Origin: Pectinophora gossypiella
Lineage: Eukaryota; Arthropoda; Insecta; Lepidoptera; Gelechiidae
Direction: 5' to 3'
Length of the DNA: 64,000 bases
Assembly: GCF_024362695.1 (NCBI RefSeq)
Contig: NC_065425.1
Location: 4,531,001-4,595,000, forward strand
A program made the position numbers and the translations under genes. Below the pieces are notes generated by a model. It was not told the DNA's origin, made no database searches, and worked only from the letters and a program-made list of their open reading frames with translations. Of this stretch, positions 20,906-32,008 are shown piece after piece; the stretch's first letter is position 1, and every line of letters begins with the position of its first letter.

Positions 20906-21110
20906 GATCTATCTCCTAAGGTAGGCAGAAGTGTATCAGTATAATCCACTGCTCGCCAGCCTCGTTTAAGTCCCATGTAATAGAAATACGACGAACTGGA
21001 AACCACATGCTATCAATTGAAACATGAATTCGAACTCAAAGTCGAATTCAGTGGCTGAATCCGAGCCGAGATTCGAGTTAATGACTCTATAATGTAAGTG
21101 ACGCGTTCGT
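20906..21110 (-). mobile_element. SINE family E, diverged
   Basis: AGGTAGGCAGAAGTGTATCA, CCACTGCTCGCCAGC, then AATTCAGTGGCTGAATCCGA and the end GTAAGTGACGCGTTCG. Confidence 0.55.
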
Positions 21111-21119
21111 GAGAGCCTT

Positions 21120-21200
21120 CAGCGCTCCTCATTTGTCCGGCGAAGTATGTAGTTAATGCCATCTGCGGCAAATAAGTCACGTCATAATTAAAACACTTAG
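21120..21200 (+). mobile_element. LINE-like family F tail
   Basis: CAGCGCTCCTCATTTGTCCG, then AGTTAATGCCATCTGCGGCA and AATAAGTCACGTCA. Confidence 0.65.
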
Positions 21201-21263
21201 TAACGGGTTCTTACCGCGTTTAAATGGAGATATGAGACTCCCGATGATAACCGCGTAAACTTA
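21184..21263. repeat. Half of the family-O inverted repeat
   Basis: TAACGGGTTCTTACCGCGTT then GGAGATATGAGACTCCCGAT and GATAACCGCGTAAACTTAA. The full two-armed form is at 63801-63985. Confidence 0.65.
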
Positions 21264-21300
21264 AAATAATGTATAAGTCACGTCAAACAAAATAAAAATC

Positions 21301-22180
21301 CGAACAGGAATATCACGGATTATTTACTCATCAACCCTGTTAAAAAAAGTATTTTTCTGTGAAAATTCATCTTCAATATTACGACCGTAAACGGCAAATG
21401 ACTATAAAATATCACCTGTGTGAAGAACGCCGAAGACTCAGGGCGTTCAGAAGCTGTTATCGGCAGAATGCATCGGAATTTATCGATAGTTAGAAAACCA
21501 TTCGAGAAGTGTACGCGACATCACGTCATCATACTCATACGCTGTTGGGAATCTCCACGTATAGGCACGAGGATAATAAAATCTGTAGTAATACAGAGCA
21601 TTTTCAACCTTTTTCTGTGGATCACACATAAATACTACTCTTTCATGTCGCGGTAAATAATTTTCTAGAACTTTCAAAGACATTTCAATTGCTTTAGACA
21701 CTATAACATAACATGACACAAATATTTTATTGCAAAAACAGGAAATACGAACAAAAGAGAAATAGAAAGACAATAGGAAGACAATAAGCGGCATTCTCCT
21801 CGAAGGCTGGCCGGAGGAAGCACTGGAGAGAGTATTCTAGAAGAAGAGGCCATTGCCCAGTGGGAAACCTCAGGCTATATAAGAAGAAGATAAGAATACT
21901 AGTAAGTACTAGTTGTGGTACTAAAATAAACTGGGTTTTATCAGCCGGTATAGAACAGGTTTTTACCACAAAATACCCTTAAAATGATTCTATAACGTGA
22001 CACAAAGGTTCAACCAAAAGGTTTAGGCGAGTTCGACCTTAAACTTAGAAGCACAAAAGATAGGGATTATAGTCGACACGTGGAATATTAATTTTAGAAA
22101 TGGAGAATTGGAGGCTATGAAAAGCAAAATAAAGTAAAATGTATTAATTTTTCACAAACATTTACTAAAAAAAACTTTTT
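21301..22180. other. No recognised feature
   Basis: Several chance ORFs overlap on opposite strands at 21420-21969; none shows a domain. Confidence 0.4.
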
Positions 22181-22243
22181 TATTCAAATTCATAAATATC
22201 TTTATTCAGTAGGTAACATAGTTACAATTCGAATCGACAAGCA
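22181..22243 (-). mobile_element. LINE 3' terminus, short
   Basis: ATTCATAAATATCTTTATTC then AGTAGGTAACATAGTTACAA, the antisense 3' end of the family at 14994. Confidence 0.65.
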
Positions 22244-22404
22244 CAATGACGTCGTAGAAAAACGTGTAAAATGTCGGACTTATTATTACGTTTTGCTTGA
22301 TTAAAATTTATAAATAAGTTAAATAGAAAAAAGTAAATGTTTTTTGTTAATTTTAGATCTGTATTTATTTACTAATCAGAATTTTATAATTTATCTTGAA
22401 CCTA

Positions 22405-22556
22405 GTACGGTCACGAGCATTAATATGTACCTATACACTTTGGTACCATGTCACATTAACTTTTTTCACAAATTGAACTGTAATTCCCACTAAATGTCAA
22501 ATATGTTAGTGCGACAGAGTCCTGAAGTGGGTACATTACATTGCTCATTACTGACC
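22405..22556. mobile_element. MITE family M, copy 1
   Basis: TACGGTCACGAGCATTAATA on the left, GTGCGACAGAGTCCTGAAGT inside, and TACATTGCTCATTACTG on the right. The ends are imperfect inverted repeats. Confidence 0.75.
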
Positions 22557-22599
22557 ACGACCCAATGGGATACAGTCGTGATGTTCACCTGAGCTAGAC

Positions 22600-22975
22600 T
22601 ATAGCGGATGATGTCGACGGGTATGTCGTACCACGAGGTGCCAACTACTTCGGTGACAGAACACTTCGCAAACGAATACTGTATCTGTACAACATGCTGC
22701 CGGTCGACATACGTCAGGAGTGCAATATAAATAAATTCAATAAATATTTATTCAAACACCTTATGCAAAAGATCTCTTAGCTGTAAGTTATCTTTAAGTT
22801 TTATCATGTTTTTTTAAGAACCACCTGACGGCCGAACACTGACTCTTATGATACAGATTATAAGAGACCCTGCCTTTATATATTTTAACATTGGAAAAAC
22901 ATTGTTTTTCTGTATTATTTTTCGCTAAATGTTGGAATGTATGTTTTGAGACAATAAATATTTTTATTATTTATT
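22600..22975 (+). mobile_element. LINE C-terminal coding fragment and 3' UTR
   Basis: A frame of about 50 codons ends at a TAG near 22780: YFGDRTLRKRILYLYNMLPV, then INKFNKYLFKHLMQKIS. Jockey-like ORF2 proteins end in similar YGDRTLR..L..YN.LP.. segments (from memory). The 3' UTR ends in GACAATAAATATTTTTATTA. Confidence 0.75.
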
Positions 22976-22990
22976 ATTTTATTATTAAGT

Positions 22991-23440
22991 ATTTTCAAAC
23001 ATAATAACTTTAAACGAACTCCACTCCCACAGACAAACCGAGGATTTGGTTTTGTGGGATTTTTATTGTACCAATATTTTCTGTATTTTTATGAACACTT
23101 ATCCCGACGTCTATACGTAGTAGGATATCTTATAAGTCAACTCAAATACCCTGCAGTACAAAAGACGTAGCTATACAGAGATAGGTGAGGCAGACACTGG
23201 TGGAATACTAATCTCCAATGCAGATGGCCGTCGGAAAGCCATAAATTCTGCAGTGGAGTCGTGACCGCTTCTATATGCATCAGCAGTACAGAATATATCC
23301 GTATTGCGGTAGAAGCATTGTTCAAGATCCCGGGACATGTTACATAGCCCAAATAGAGAGCATGTGTGAATCCAACCTCAAGCGAGCTCGACATCGATCT
23401 ATCAACTAAAACAACCGAAGTTTCTCAAAGAATGTGACGT
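22991..23440. other. No recognised feature
   Basis: No domain-bearing frame; the 85-codon minus ORF at 23137-23394 has no recognised motif. Confidence 0.4.
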
Positions 23441-23444
23441 AAAA

Positions 23445-23745
23445 TATAAACAGCCTACGTATGTCCCACTGCTGGGGACAGGCTTCGCTTCAATTAGCGG
23501 TAGGGCCTCGTCGAAACTCCTTTCCTCTGCTCCATCTTGGATTCCAGAAGAACAAGATCATCATAACATATCATAAACAGCCTATATCGGACTCACTGTT
23601 GAGTACAGGCCTCGCCTCAATCAAAGGTAGAGCGTATGGAGCATACTTTAGGTTGTAGTGTTTTTTACGGCTAACAGCTGAGACCAACGGCGTAAAGTCC
23701 GAAGCGCGGAATCTTCTTACTTTTTCGGACAATCAGAATATAATC
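23445..23745 (-). mobile_element. SINE family D, diverged, with an internal duplication
   Basis: AACAGCCTACGTATGTCCCA and AACAGCCTATATCGGACTCA are two copies of the same 3' end. The core follows in antisense (GACCAACGGCGTAAAGT), and TTTTTCGGACAATCAG ends the copy. Confidence 0.6.
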
Positions 23746-23759
23746 AAATGATACAAAAA

Positions 23760-24149
23760 CGTAGACGCAAGATTGATAAGCGGCTAACTGTATGGTGACA
23801 GGCGATCAGTCGATCCCCCAAATGATCAATCATATTAGAAAGAACACGATTCCTTAGTGGGAATTACGACATGACCGGGAAGAAAAGCTGCTGCACCCGT
23901 TTTTATTCGCTTTCAGTCCAACATTGAATGAAGAGCTCCAAAAGTCATCGCATCAATACTTCCTTAGTTACAAAATATCCATAATAGAAAAAGTTTTACA
24001 AAGTTTCCCCTCGACGTGCTCGGAAATAAAAAACAAAATCGAACAAGGAAAATATTGATAATAATTATTATCGATGCAGAATATTGTAACGGAAACATAA
24101 TATAGGTAAACATAATAATAAAGATTGTATATACTTATTTTATTTAATA
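23760..24149. other. No recognised feature
   Basis: AT-rich flanking sequence without a match elsewhere in the window. Confidence 0.35.
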
Positions 24150-24410
24150 AGTTGGTTTGGACACGTAGAGAAGGATAACAGAATTAAACCGATATATAAA
24201 GCGAAAGTTGATGGTACCGCTGGCAGAGGAAGACCTAGAAGGACGTACATTGACCAAATTGGAGATGTCCTTAGAAAAGTACGATCTACTCTGAACCGGC
24301 GTGCGTGTATAAAACAATTGATGAATGTAGAAGAAGTAAGAGAAGTGTGTCATGAATTCCATAGTCTCTGCTTACACCGGTAGGAAATACGCGTGAGTTT
24401 ATGTATGTAT
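24150..24410 (+). mobile_element. RTE-like LINE C-terminal coding fragment (family K)
   Basis: The plus strand reads WFGHVEKDNRIKPIYKAKVD, then GRGRPRRTYIDQIGDVL, to a TAG at about 24383. W.GH(V/L).R....(I)......G.RGRGRP is the usual C-terminal signature of RTE-type reverse transcriptases. The tail GTAGGAAATACGCGTGAGTT follows. Confidence 0.8.
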
Positions 24411-25898
24411 ATACCTATTTGTTCTCAAAATGAGATAATTTAATTTATTAGTGTGTTAGTGTATATGGGGGCACGGGAGTGCCCCCGCCAAGACGATCAA
24501 AGCGAGGGCACTTACCTACTTTTTCTTGGTAAGTACATACTACTGTATCCATTACTTTGACAAATTTAACTAAAATAAAAAATAGCATTTAGTATGGAAA
24601 CGCAAAGAAAATCCCGCGCAATTCCGGCTCTGTATCATAGGGTCACGGGTTCAAATCCCGAATAATAATTGGGCTCTAAACCGCTGAATTCGTCTTTATA
24701 TATTTTTTGGAAATCCGTAATAACCTGAATAAATGAACGGAGTTCTAAAATTACATTGCGTGTCGTATTATACAGTTGCGTGACAGTTGCGCAAACTGAT
24801 GTCTAGATTTCTCGTCATAAAATCCAAATATTCATGGTATTGGGTCCTATGTCAGTTGTGGTCGGTTCTATAAATATATTATTGGCATTCAATATTGGTT
24901 GGAACCAGTTGTTTGAATCACTGCCTAGGGGTTTTCTATTGCAAAATAAAATCAGAATCAAAATAATTTATTCCACAATAATTATCATGGAAAACTTGTA
25001 GAAGACAAATTTTAAATTATTTGAATCTACCTCGTACAATGTTTTATGGCTGAGGAGAAATTACAAGAAAATAGATTTAGTATAATTATCTTGTGATAAT
25101 AATAATGTAACTATGACTTTTAAGAATTGTAAGACAGTCAAAGCTTTTTTAATAATAAAAAAAAAACAAGTATGTATCTAAGTATTAGTAGAAAGTTGAA
25201 GTTTTGCGCAAAGCATTTTATAAAAGGTGGGTTTTTTTTAATAACTATATTGTCTCGGAATATTATAAGGAAACCTTGAGCATATTATTTTGATCGCTAA
25301 GTTTATTTTGCTACAGCTTAATTACGCATAAGATAACTTATTACTTATTTAGATTCTTTTCCTCAAATGCCGAAAACTCGATTCGTGAATACCATGAAAA
25401 GTGAAAAAATGAAAGAGGAGGATCTTTGCTTAGCAGTAGTCGAAAAATAGTGGAGTCTTTATTTGTTTCAATCAGTTCTAATTTACACAATCCCTTAGTG
25501 GAACTATTACAACAAAGTTCTTCGGCAATTTACACTGCGATGCGAAAAGAACTCACTCAAAAAGAACTCTTAGTCGCTTCGCACTGCGGTCCGAACCGGT
25601 TTCGGTTCGAAACGAGTAAAGAACCCAAATATTGGGTTAGAAAAATTGAAAAAATAATGCAATAGGTAGCCTCTGCTACTTATCAATACTCCACGCTCAG
25701 TATGATGCCAGATAGATCTTCAGTAATAAGGTCGAATCATCAACTCATGTCATTCCCATATTGGTTCTCATACCGAATGCCATTCGATTTTATACCCCAA
25801 TAAAGTATATGACTGGCTGGTTTACGGTGACTGATGTCATACAGTCGTATTGTTGGATAACTGGTGACATTGGAAGTTTAGTAACAACCTTAAACCAG
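24411..25898. other. No gene; one tRNA-like box and one unplaced ORF
   Basis: GGTCACGGGTTCAAATCCCG at about 24641 is a tRNA-like box B, probably a SINE remnant. A 79-codon frame at 25426-25665 has no recognised domain. Confidence 0.35.
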
Positions 25899-26122
25899 TT
25901 CAGTAGGTAACATGGTTACACTTTGAATCGCCATTTTCTACATAAGGAACGTCTCATCCGCCTAAAACTACTGCAGCTTCTCACAACCTGTATAGCCGGG
26001 GAAGAGAAGCTGCAAGAAAAACCTTGGCACAGGGGCAATTTAGTAATTTGGATGCCTAATATTAGTTTCTAGGCATTCATATCTTCTAAATTATCACTAA
26101 CATTATAATTACCTTTTTTATA
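25899..26122 (-). mobile_element. LINE 3' fragment (family of 14994)
   Basis: CAGTAGGTAACATGGTTACA, CAACCTGTATAGCCGGGGAA and an antisense remnant of the C-terminal coding end. It has a deletion after GGCACAGGGGC. Confidence 0.75.
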
Positions 26123-26139
26123 TAAATAATATAATTGTA

Positions 26140-26225
26140 TAATAACCATTGCATAAGCCAAGTCAGGAGCCTTTGGTGGGTCGATAAGTAAACTTGACAC
26201 CAGAGCTAACGAGGTCGGTTATTGA
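26140..26225 (+). mobile_element. SINE family A, old 3' fragment
   Basis: AAGTCAGGAGCCTTTGGTGG, then GACACCAGAGCTAACGAGGT. Confidence 0.5.
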
Positions 26226-26254
26226 TGTTACAACTCAGACACAGAGAAGGTTTT

Positions 26255-26490
26255 CTGTTTTTTTTTGACGTGACTTATTGTAGATTTGCCGCAGATGGCA
26301 TTAACTACTTGGCCGGACAAATGGGGAGCGCTGAATGCTCTTACCCGGTACAAGGTTTAAGACAACAGGCCAGTTGGGCACGAACCTCGGCTCAGGGCGT
26401 CATCTAAGAGGAAAAATATTTGAAGAATATTTGATAGCGACAAGCGCTGATTGAGGGAAATCGTCGACCACGCCGGCGGGGTCGGTGGAA
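26255..26490 (-). mobile_element. LINE-like family F fragment
   Basis: Antisense: GACGTGACTTATTGTAGATT, then GCCGCAGATGGCATTAACTA, and GAAATCGTCGACCACGCCGG at the far side, matching 9490-9660 reversed. Confidence 0.7.
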
Positions 26491-27119
26491 GAAGGAATAA
26501 AGACAATCAAATGTTTGTCAGTAACTTTATTTAGGTGTCTTTATTGAATATCGATATATTTTTCTGTTCTGTTGGTTCTGTTCTTAGTAATATTCCTAAA
26601 CTTTCAGTTCATATTCATTGTTCCAGCAGTTCAAACTGACGGAATTTACTATTCTCACTAGCTACTCCTAACAGCGCAAGTGTTCCAAGTTTCAGTAAAG
26701 CTAAAACAAATATCGAACGGTAGCGATTTCGTTCCCATCCACAGCGCTGTTTGAAGTGAAAATAATCTTTGAATTGAGAGTGGAATTGCTTCCATTCTTT
26801 TGAAGTCAAAGTCACTGATAAAAATCCTGGATTTACACCGTAGACTAGTCCTATTCAGTATTTCCTTTCAATGCGCCACGTCTGACAATGCAAAAAGGAA
26901 ATAAATGTGTTACATTCTTGATCTCTTTTCTGAAGTACATGTTTTTTTCTTTACAAGGTGGAATCTATTTGCAGAAACAGAAAAAAATACATTTTGATAT
27001 CGTGTTTGTTTTTAACAGATTTCAAAAAAAGAAGGAAGTTGTCAATTTGATCCGTACGTATGTAATATTGTCTTGAATTGAAATTTGGTGCGAGTAAGAA
27101 TTTGTAAGACATTCTAAGT
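26491..27119. other. No recognised feature
   Basis: Short chance ORFs only. Confidence 0.4.
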
Positions 27120-27486
27120 CTTCTGTCGTGTGGGTTGTGAGGTGAATTATCAACCTCATCAACCCTGGTGTCAGGGTTATTATTGAGCCCCCAAAGGCCC
27201 CAGACATGGCTCATGTAACAAGTACTCAGTAAGTAGTAACCGGGACCACCGACTTAACGTGCACTCCGAAGCACGGATCATCTTATTTTCAGACAATCAG
27301 GTTGTCAGCCTGTAATGTCCTAATCAAACTGGGGATCACAAAGATGATTTTTGTGATATGTCCCCACCGAGATTCGAACCCGAGACCTCCGGATTGTGAA
27401 CTACTACTACAATGCTACTACTACTAAAACTACTAAAATACTATACTATACTACTAAAATGCTCAACCACTGAACCACAGAGGCCG
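27120..27486 (-). mobile_element. SINE family A with a microsatellite inside its head
   Basis: Complete from GGCCTCTGTGGTTCAGTGGT (minus strand, near 27486) to CACACGACAGAAG. The tRNA-like head is interrupted at 27399-27460 by an ACT-rich expansion. Confidence 0.88.
27399..27460. repeat. ACT/ACTAAA microsatellite
   Basis: About 62 bases of CTACTA / ACTAAAA repeats between the two halves of a SINE head. Confidence 0.85.
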
Positions 27487-27749
27487 TTAGAGAGATTCTT
27501 AGTCAGAATGTTATTCAATTTTTATTATAAGTTAACGGTGTAACAGAAATCCTTCTTTCTTTCAACAACCGTTATAACCCTGTCCATTGAAATTGCTAAT
27601 CAGGTTCCTGTTGAATTCGTTCAGCCAGCGTCATCCCCACTTCGATATGTAGTACGGATTTACATTCTGTCTGTACGTTGAAATATTCAGTTTGAACGGA
27701 GTCGTTACTAGATGTAACCATGCGTATATCACTGTGGCAGTCGTAATAA

Positions 27750-27915
27750 CGGCCTCCGTAGTCCAGTGGTTGAGCATTGGGCTCATGAGCCGGAGGTCCC
27801 AGGTTCGAATCCTGGCGGGGAATGTCACAATATCACCGTGAGATCCCTAGATTGGTTAAGACATTGCAAGCTCATCACGGGATTGTCCGTAAGTAAAATA
27901 TGAAGCACGTGCTTT
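27750..27915 (+). mobile_element. SINE family A, 3'-truncated
   Basis: CGGCCTCCGTAGTCCAGTGG, box B GGTTCGAATCC, through GATTGTCCGTAAGTAAAATA. It ends soon after this point, near TTTTTTAAAAA. Confidence 0.8.
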
Positions 27916-28795
27916 TTTAAAAATATTGTCAGTTCTATATTGTGTTTTTTTTGTGTATAGAACATAAATTAAAAAATATATAAGTATATTTATGTCAAAT
28001 TATTAAGTAAATCTAACAACGCGAACAGTAGCAAGATGACGTCCGCGAGCGACTATTCGCTTGCTCAAAATCTTAATTAAACGTTTCAAACACGAAAGCG
28101 GAATAGCGGCTTCTCAAATATAAGGAGGTCAAGGAACTTGCAAAAAATCGACAAATCTGGAAAAGAGCTCTACCGACAACAAGTTCAGTCTTAAATTTAG
28201 AGAGAAATTAGACGTTCTATTTTCTTCGTTACAGTTATTAACACCCTGTTTATGTATAATCTGATACGTACACCTTCACTAAAACACATTCCCTAAAGCA
28301 GGGACAAGACGCGAACATAACCAAGTGTACACATTAGCTAAGTTGGGATTATCCGATGTAGGTAACAAGTTGGGGCGTAGTACGGCTGCCTTCACAATTA
28401 CTTCTAAGCCTACTGAATAATTAATAAGGTAGCGTACCTCTTAAGTACTATTAAAACTACTTATTTTAATTTCGAAATCTAGAGAAGTATAAATTCAATT
28501 TTAGTTTTAATGTTTTTCATAATAAAATTTAATTGAATTTTATTTTCTGCTTTTTTCATAATTATATTTTATTTTTATTCGCTTCTAGTTCACCGTAAAA
28601 TTGATTAATAAATAAATAGATATTTTGTACTTGATAAATAGTAAATAAAACTTTTTGAAATATCTAACATACCATTTCTGCTGTCCTTTCACGAGGTAGG
28701 TACCTGAAATTAAAAAAAGATATATTTATTTCCTTCTAGTTTTACACTGATATTAATTATTATTATTATTTATTTTATTTTATGGACGAAAACAA
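27916..28795. other. No recognised gene
   Basis: AT-rich. GTTATTAACACCCTGTTTA at about 28236 is a terminal fragment of MITE family L. Confidence 0.4.
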
Positions 28796-28872
28796 AAGCG
28801 GATTTGGCGGGAAGAAGAGAGTAATGGCGATTACTCCACCGACAAGAGCGCAGCTCTTAAATAAGGAGAGAG
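28796..28872 (+). mobile_element. RTE-like LINE 3' end
   Basis: TTTGGCGGGAAGAAGAGAGT, then CACCGACAAGAGCGCAGCTC, identical in layout to the end of 40747-41090. Confidence 0.75.
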
Positions 28873-29363
28873 AAATTAACATAAAATAGTTAGTAATTTC
28901 CGATACTTAACCTATGTTAGTTATTTAAATGGTTCATATATACATTTCAGCGCGTGGGCCATACACAATGGTAGTGCTAACTGTGTTAGCGAAAAATGCA
29001 CTTAAGAAACAATTACCTTTATATCTCATTGGTGCAAGTCCGGTGTTGGTGTATTCGTTTCATTTTACATTTTTTTTTTATTATTCAAAAGCAACATAAT
29101 GTTTACAATGTAATTTTCTATATCATGGCAAGAAGTTTGCTGAAATTAGTACACGAAATAACTTCCTGGCGCGAGGTAAATGGGTCCTTCGCGCGTCACT
29201 TGAAAACGTTAAATAATTCACTATGTCACACGGAAGGGAGTCATTGCTGTGAATGTAAATAATGCATAAATACTCTAGTCCCGCTGTGGGTGCAGATGAT
29301 GGAGGGTGATAGCTTTTGAACTGAACTTCTCTTATACACGCTTTCCCTTTTTACACACGGCAA
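28873..29363. other. No recognised feature
   Basis: An 88-codon plus ORF (28996-29262) lacks recognisable motifs. Confidence 0.4.
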
Positions 29364-29378
29364 TACTTTGTAGGAGTA

Positions 29379-29831
29379 AAGCCTCGGTAGCCCAGTTAGT
29401 AGAACGCTTTGAGGCCGCAGGTTGAAATCCAGCACAGCCCTAAACCAATGATTGTCGAATTTGTTTTCGAATTCATGTCCTTCTTCTCATCGTGTGGGTT
29501 GCGAGGTGGAATACCAGCCTCATCAACCCTGGTGTCAGGGTTATGATTGACCCGACAAAGGCCCCTGACATGGGTCATGTAATGGTTACTCACTCACAAT
29601 TCATGTTTGGATCATAAATGATTATCACGTGCTCAGCGGTGAAGGAAAACATCGTGAGGAAACCCACATTCCCGATAAATTCATTTTCGGAGGAATGTGA
29701 CCTAACCTGTTTGGGCTGGTTTTCCCTTCGCAGGTTGGAAGGTCAGACAGGCAGTCGCTTCTGTAAAAGACCGGACCTGTCAAATCTTCAGGTTAGTTAA
29801 GCGGACCCTGTGATAACGGGATAACAATGAT
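29379..29831 (+). mobile_element. SINE family B, interrupted by a family-A fragment
   Basis: Head GCCTCGGTAGCCCAGTTAGT (part of the anticodon arm deleted), body and GGTCAGACAGGCAGTCGCTT. TSD TACTTTGTAGGAGTA at 29364-29378 and 29832-29846 with one mismatch. Confidence 0.88.
29479..29597 (-). mobile_element. SINE family A 3' part inside family B
   Basis: Antisense CTTCTTCTCATCGTGTGGGT to ATGGTTACTCACTCAC. TSD AATTCATGT at 29470-29478 and 29598-29606. Confidence 0.88.
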
Positions 29832-29889
29832 TACTTTGTAGGAATATGAAGGATGTTTTGCGTAAATATATATAAACTGAAATATATAA

Positions 29890-30222
29890 ACAGCCTCCAT
29901 GGTCTAGTGGTTGGAGCGTTATGCTCACGATCTGGAGGTCCGGGTTCGATTCCCGATGGGAGCATGGTCGAAATCACTTTGTGAGACTGTCCTTTGTTTA
30001 GTAAGGACTGTTCAGGCTTGAATCACCTGATTGTCCGAAAAAGTAAGATGATTCCGTGCTTCGAAGGGCACGTTAAGCCGTTGGTCCCGACTATTAGCCA
30101 TAAAACACCTCCACCAACCCGCAGTGGAGCAGCGTGGTGGAATATGATCCATACCCCCTCCGGTTGATTGAGGGGAGGCATGTGCCCAGCAATGGGACGT
30201 ATATAGGCATTTATGTGTTATG
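29890..30222 (+). mobile_element. SINE family D, full-length
   Basis: Head CAGCCTCCATGGTCTAGTGG, box B GGTTCGATTCC, core GTGCTTCGAAGGGCACGTTA, then ACACCTCCACCAACCCGCAG, and an end GGGACGTATATAGGC. Confidence 0.88.
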
Positions 30223-30522
30223 TATATACGTGATAAGTACTTAAATATTATCAAAGTAAAACCTTATGAACATATACACACGTATCTGTGGTGCTACGCG
30301 CTATTTTACACAAAGTGTACATACACTTTTAATCAAGCAGAACAACTTTCCTTACTTTTATTTTTATTCCAGTTATAAAAGTTTACAAATGGTGACTTGT
30401 AGTTGAAATCCGGCGATGTAATCTCGTCGAGGCTTACCCACAGATGGGGGCTTAGCCGCAAACGTGGGCAAGTTGTACCGACAGCGCATACATAGCGCAC
30501 TTTGTGGTTCAATAGCTAGAGA

Positions 30523-30965
30523 ATCAGTATGTGAAAAATGAAGTAGATAATGTCATTATTATTTTCTTTTTAGTATAATCAGTACGTAAAAAATGAAGTA
30601 GATAATGTCATTATTATTTTCTTTTTAGTATAATCAGTACGTGAAAAATGAAGTAGATAATGTCATTATTATTTTCTTTTTAGTATAATCAGTACGTGAA
30701 AAATGAAGTAGATAATGTCATTATTATTTTCTTTTTAGTATAATCATTACGTGAAAAATGAAGTAGATAATGTCATTATTATTTTCTTTTTAGTATAATC
30801 AGTACGTGAAAAATGAAGTAGATAATGTCATTATTATTTTCTTTTTAGTATAATCAGTACCTGAAAAATGAAGTAGATTATGTCATTATTATTTTCTTTT
30901 TAGTATAATCAGTACGTGAAAAATGAAGTAGATAATGTCATTATTATTTTCTTTTTAGTATAATC
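30523..30965. repeat. 55-bp minisatellite, 8 tandem copies
   Basis: The unit begins TATAATCAGTACGTGAAAAA and ends TTATTATTTTCTTTTTAG; the eight copies differ by only a few single bases. Each unit holds ATAATGTCATTAT (an inverted repeat around T) and a pyrimidine tract ending in TAG, which resembles a splice acceptor. No spacers separate the units. Confidence 0.95.
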
Positions 30966-31039
30966 GTATTCAATTTTTTCATCAGAATTCATATTATATA
31001 TATTTACCAAAACTTATACACTTCTAAACACGACATAGA

Positions 31040-31500
31040 TACATAAACTCACGCCTATTTCCCACCGGGGTAAGCTGAGACTATAGAATTCCAAAACACG
31101 AAATGACAGCAATAATTAAAAATTAGTTTAGTATAATACGTCTATCAAGGCAAACACGTAGTTAATGCCATCTTCGGCAAATTTATAAAAAGTCACGTCA
31201 AAATTTTAAAAAAATAATTAAAAAAGTAAACATTGACATGCCGATAGTTACCTTGAGGTAACTATCAGCGTGGAATGTTACTTTTAATTGGTTTCCTATG
31301 AATTTGTTTTTTCATTTTTGTTCTTTTTTTTATTGTTTGGTTATTTATTATTACTAGTTATTGGTTTTCTGTTGATTAGGGGGAGGCTTGTGGCCAGCAG
31401 TTTGACGGTTTATGTTTAAATTTCCGACAGTAAATTCCATTTGATATTAACTCAGAATCATGAATCATTCACTCAGTACTCGCTACGACGTCACTATAAT
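31040..31500. repeat. Cluster of short repeat fragments
   Basis: 31040-31090: family K antisense (TTTCCCACCGGGGTAAGCTG). 31143-31220: family F tail. About 31235-31262: a perfect small hairpin, GATAGTTACC / GGTAACTATC. 31430-31500: half of a family-L MITE. Confidence 0.6.
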
Positions 31501-31795
31501 AAAATAAATAAAATAAAAAGTCATTTATTTCTGAAAGTACATACTTAACAGTTGTTCGTGGATAGGACTTCCCAGTAAGTAATGAGGATACTTGAGTTGG
31601 GAATGTCCCGCTACTTCCCTTAGGTCTTACTAAAAATATTACAAGTTTGTAGGTAAATATAAATGGTCTTAAGCTATGTATGTGTGAGATTCAACAAAAA
31701 AAAAAAACAAAAAATAAAAATAACAACAAAATAAAAAGTAGTAAAGTAATTGTGGTGATGAAGAGTCCTTACGTTAAGGTGGATGAAAAGGAGAA

Positions 31796-32008
31796 ATGCT
31801 TGTGTGTGCGTGCCTGTGCGTGTTCGTGTGCGTGTTCGTGGGCGTGTGCGTGTGCGTGTGCGTGTGCGAGTGCGAGTGCGTGTATGTGTGCGTGAGCGTG
31901 TTTGTGTGCGTGTGCGTGTTCGTGTGCGTGTGCGTGTGCGTGTCCGTGTTCGTGTGCGTGTGCGTGTGCGTATGCGTATGCGTGTGCGTGTATGTGTGTG
32001 TGTGACAG
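31796..32008. repeat. GTGTGC/GTGCGT hexanucleotide microsatellite
   Basis: About 210 bases of near-alternating purine-pyrimidine sequence on a GTGTGCGTGTTCGT theme. It produces long Val-Arg, Cys-Val and His-Ala frames that are not genes. Confidence 0.95.

Noticed and set aside
25426..25665. 79-codon frame with a coding-like composition
   Set aside because: Starts without ATG, no recognised motif, no neighbouring exon signals I can defend.
30523..30965. CRISPR-like array
   Set aside because: Units are directly adjacent with no spacers, the genome is eukaryotic and there are no cas genes; it is a minisatellite.
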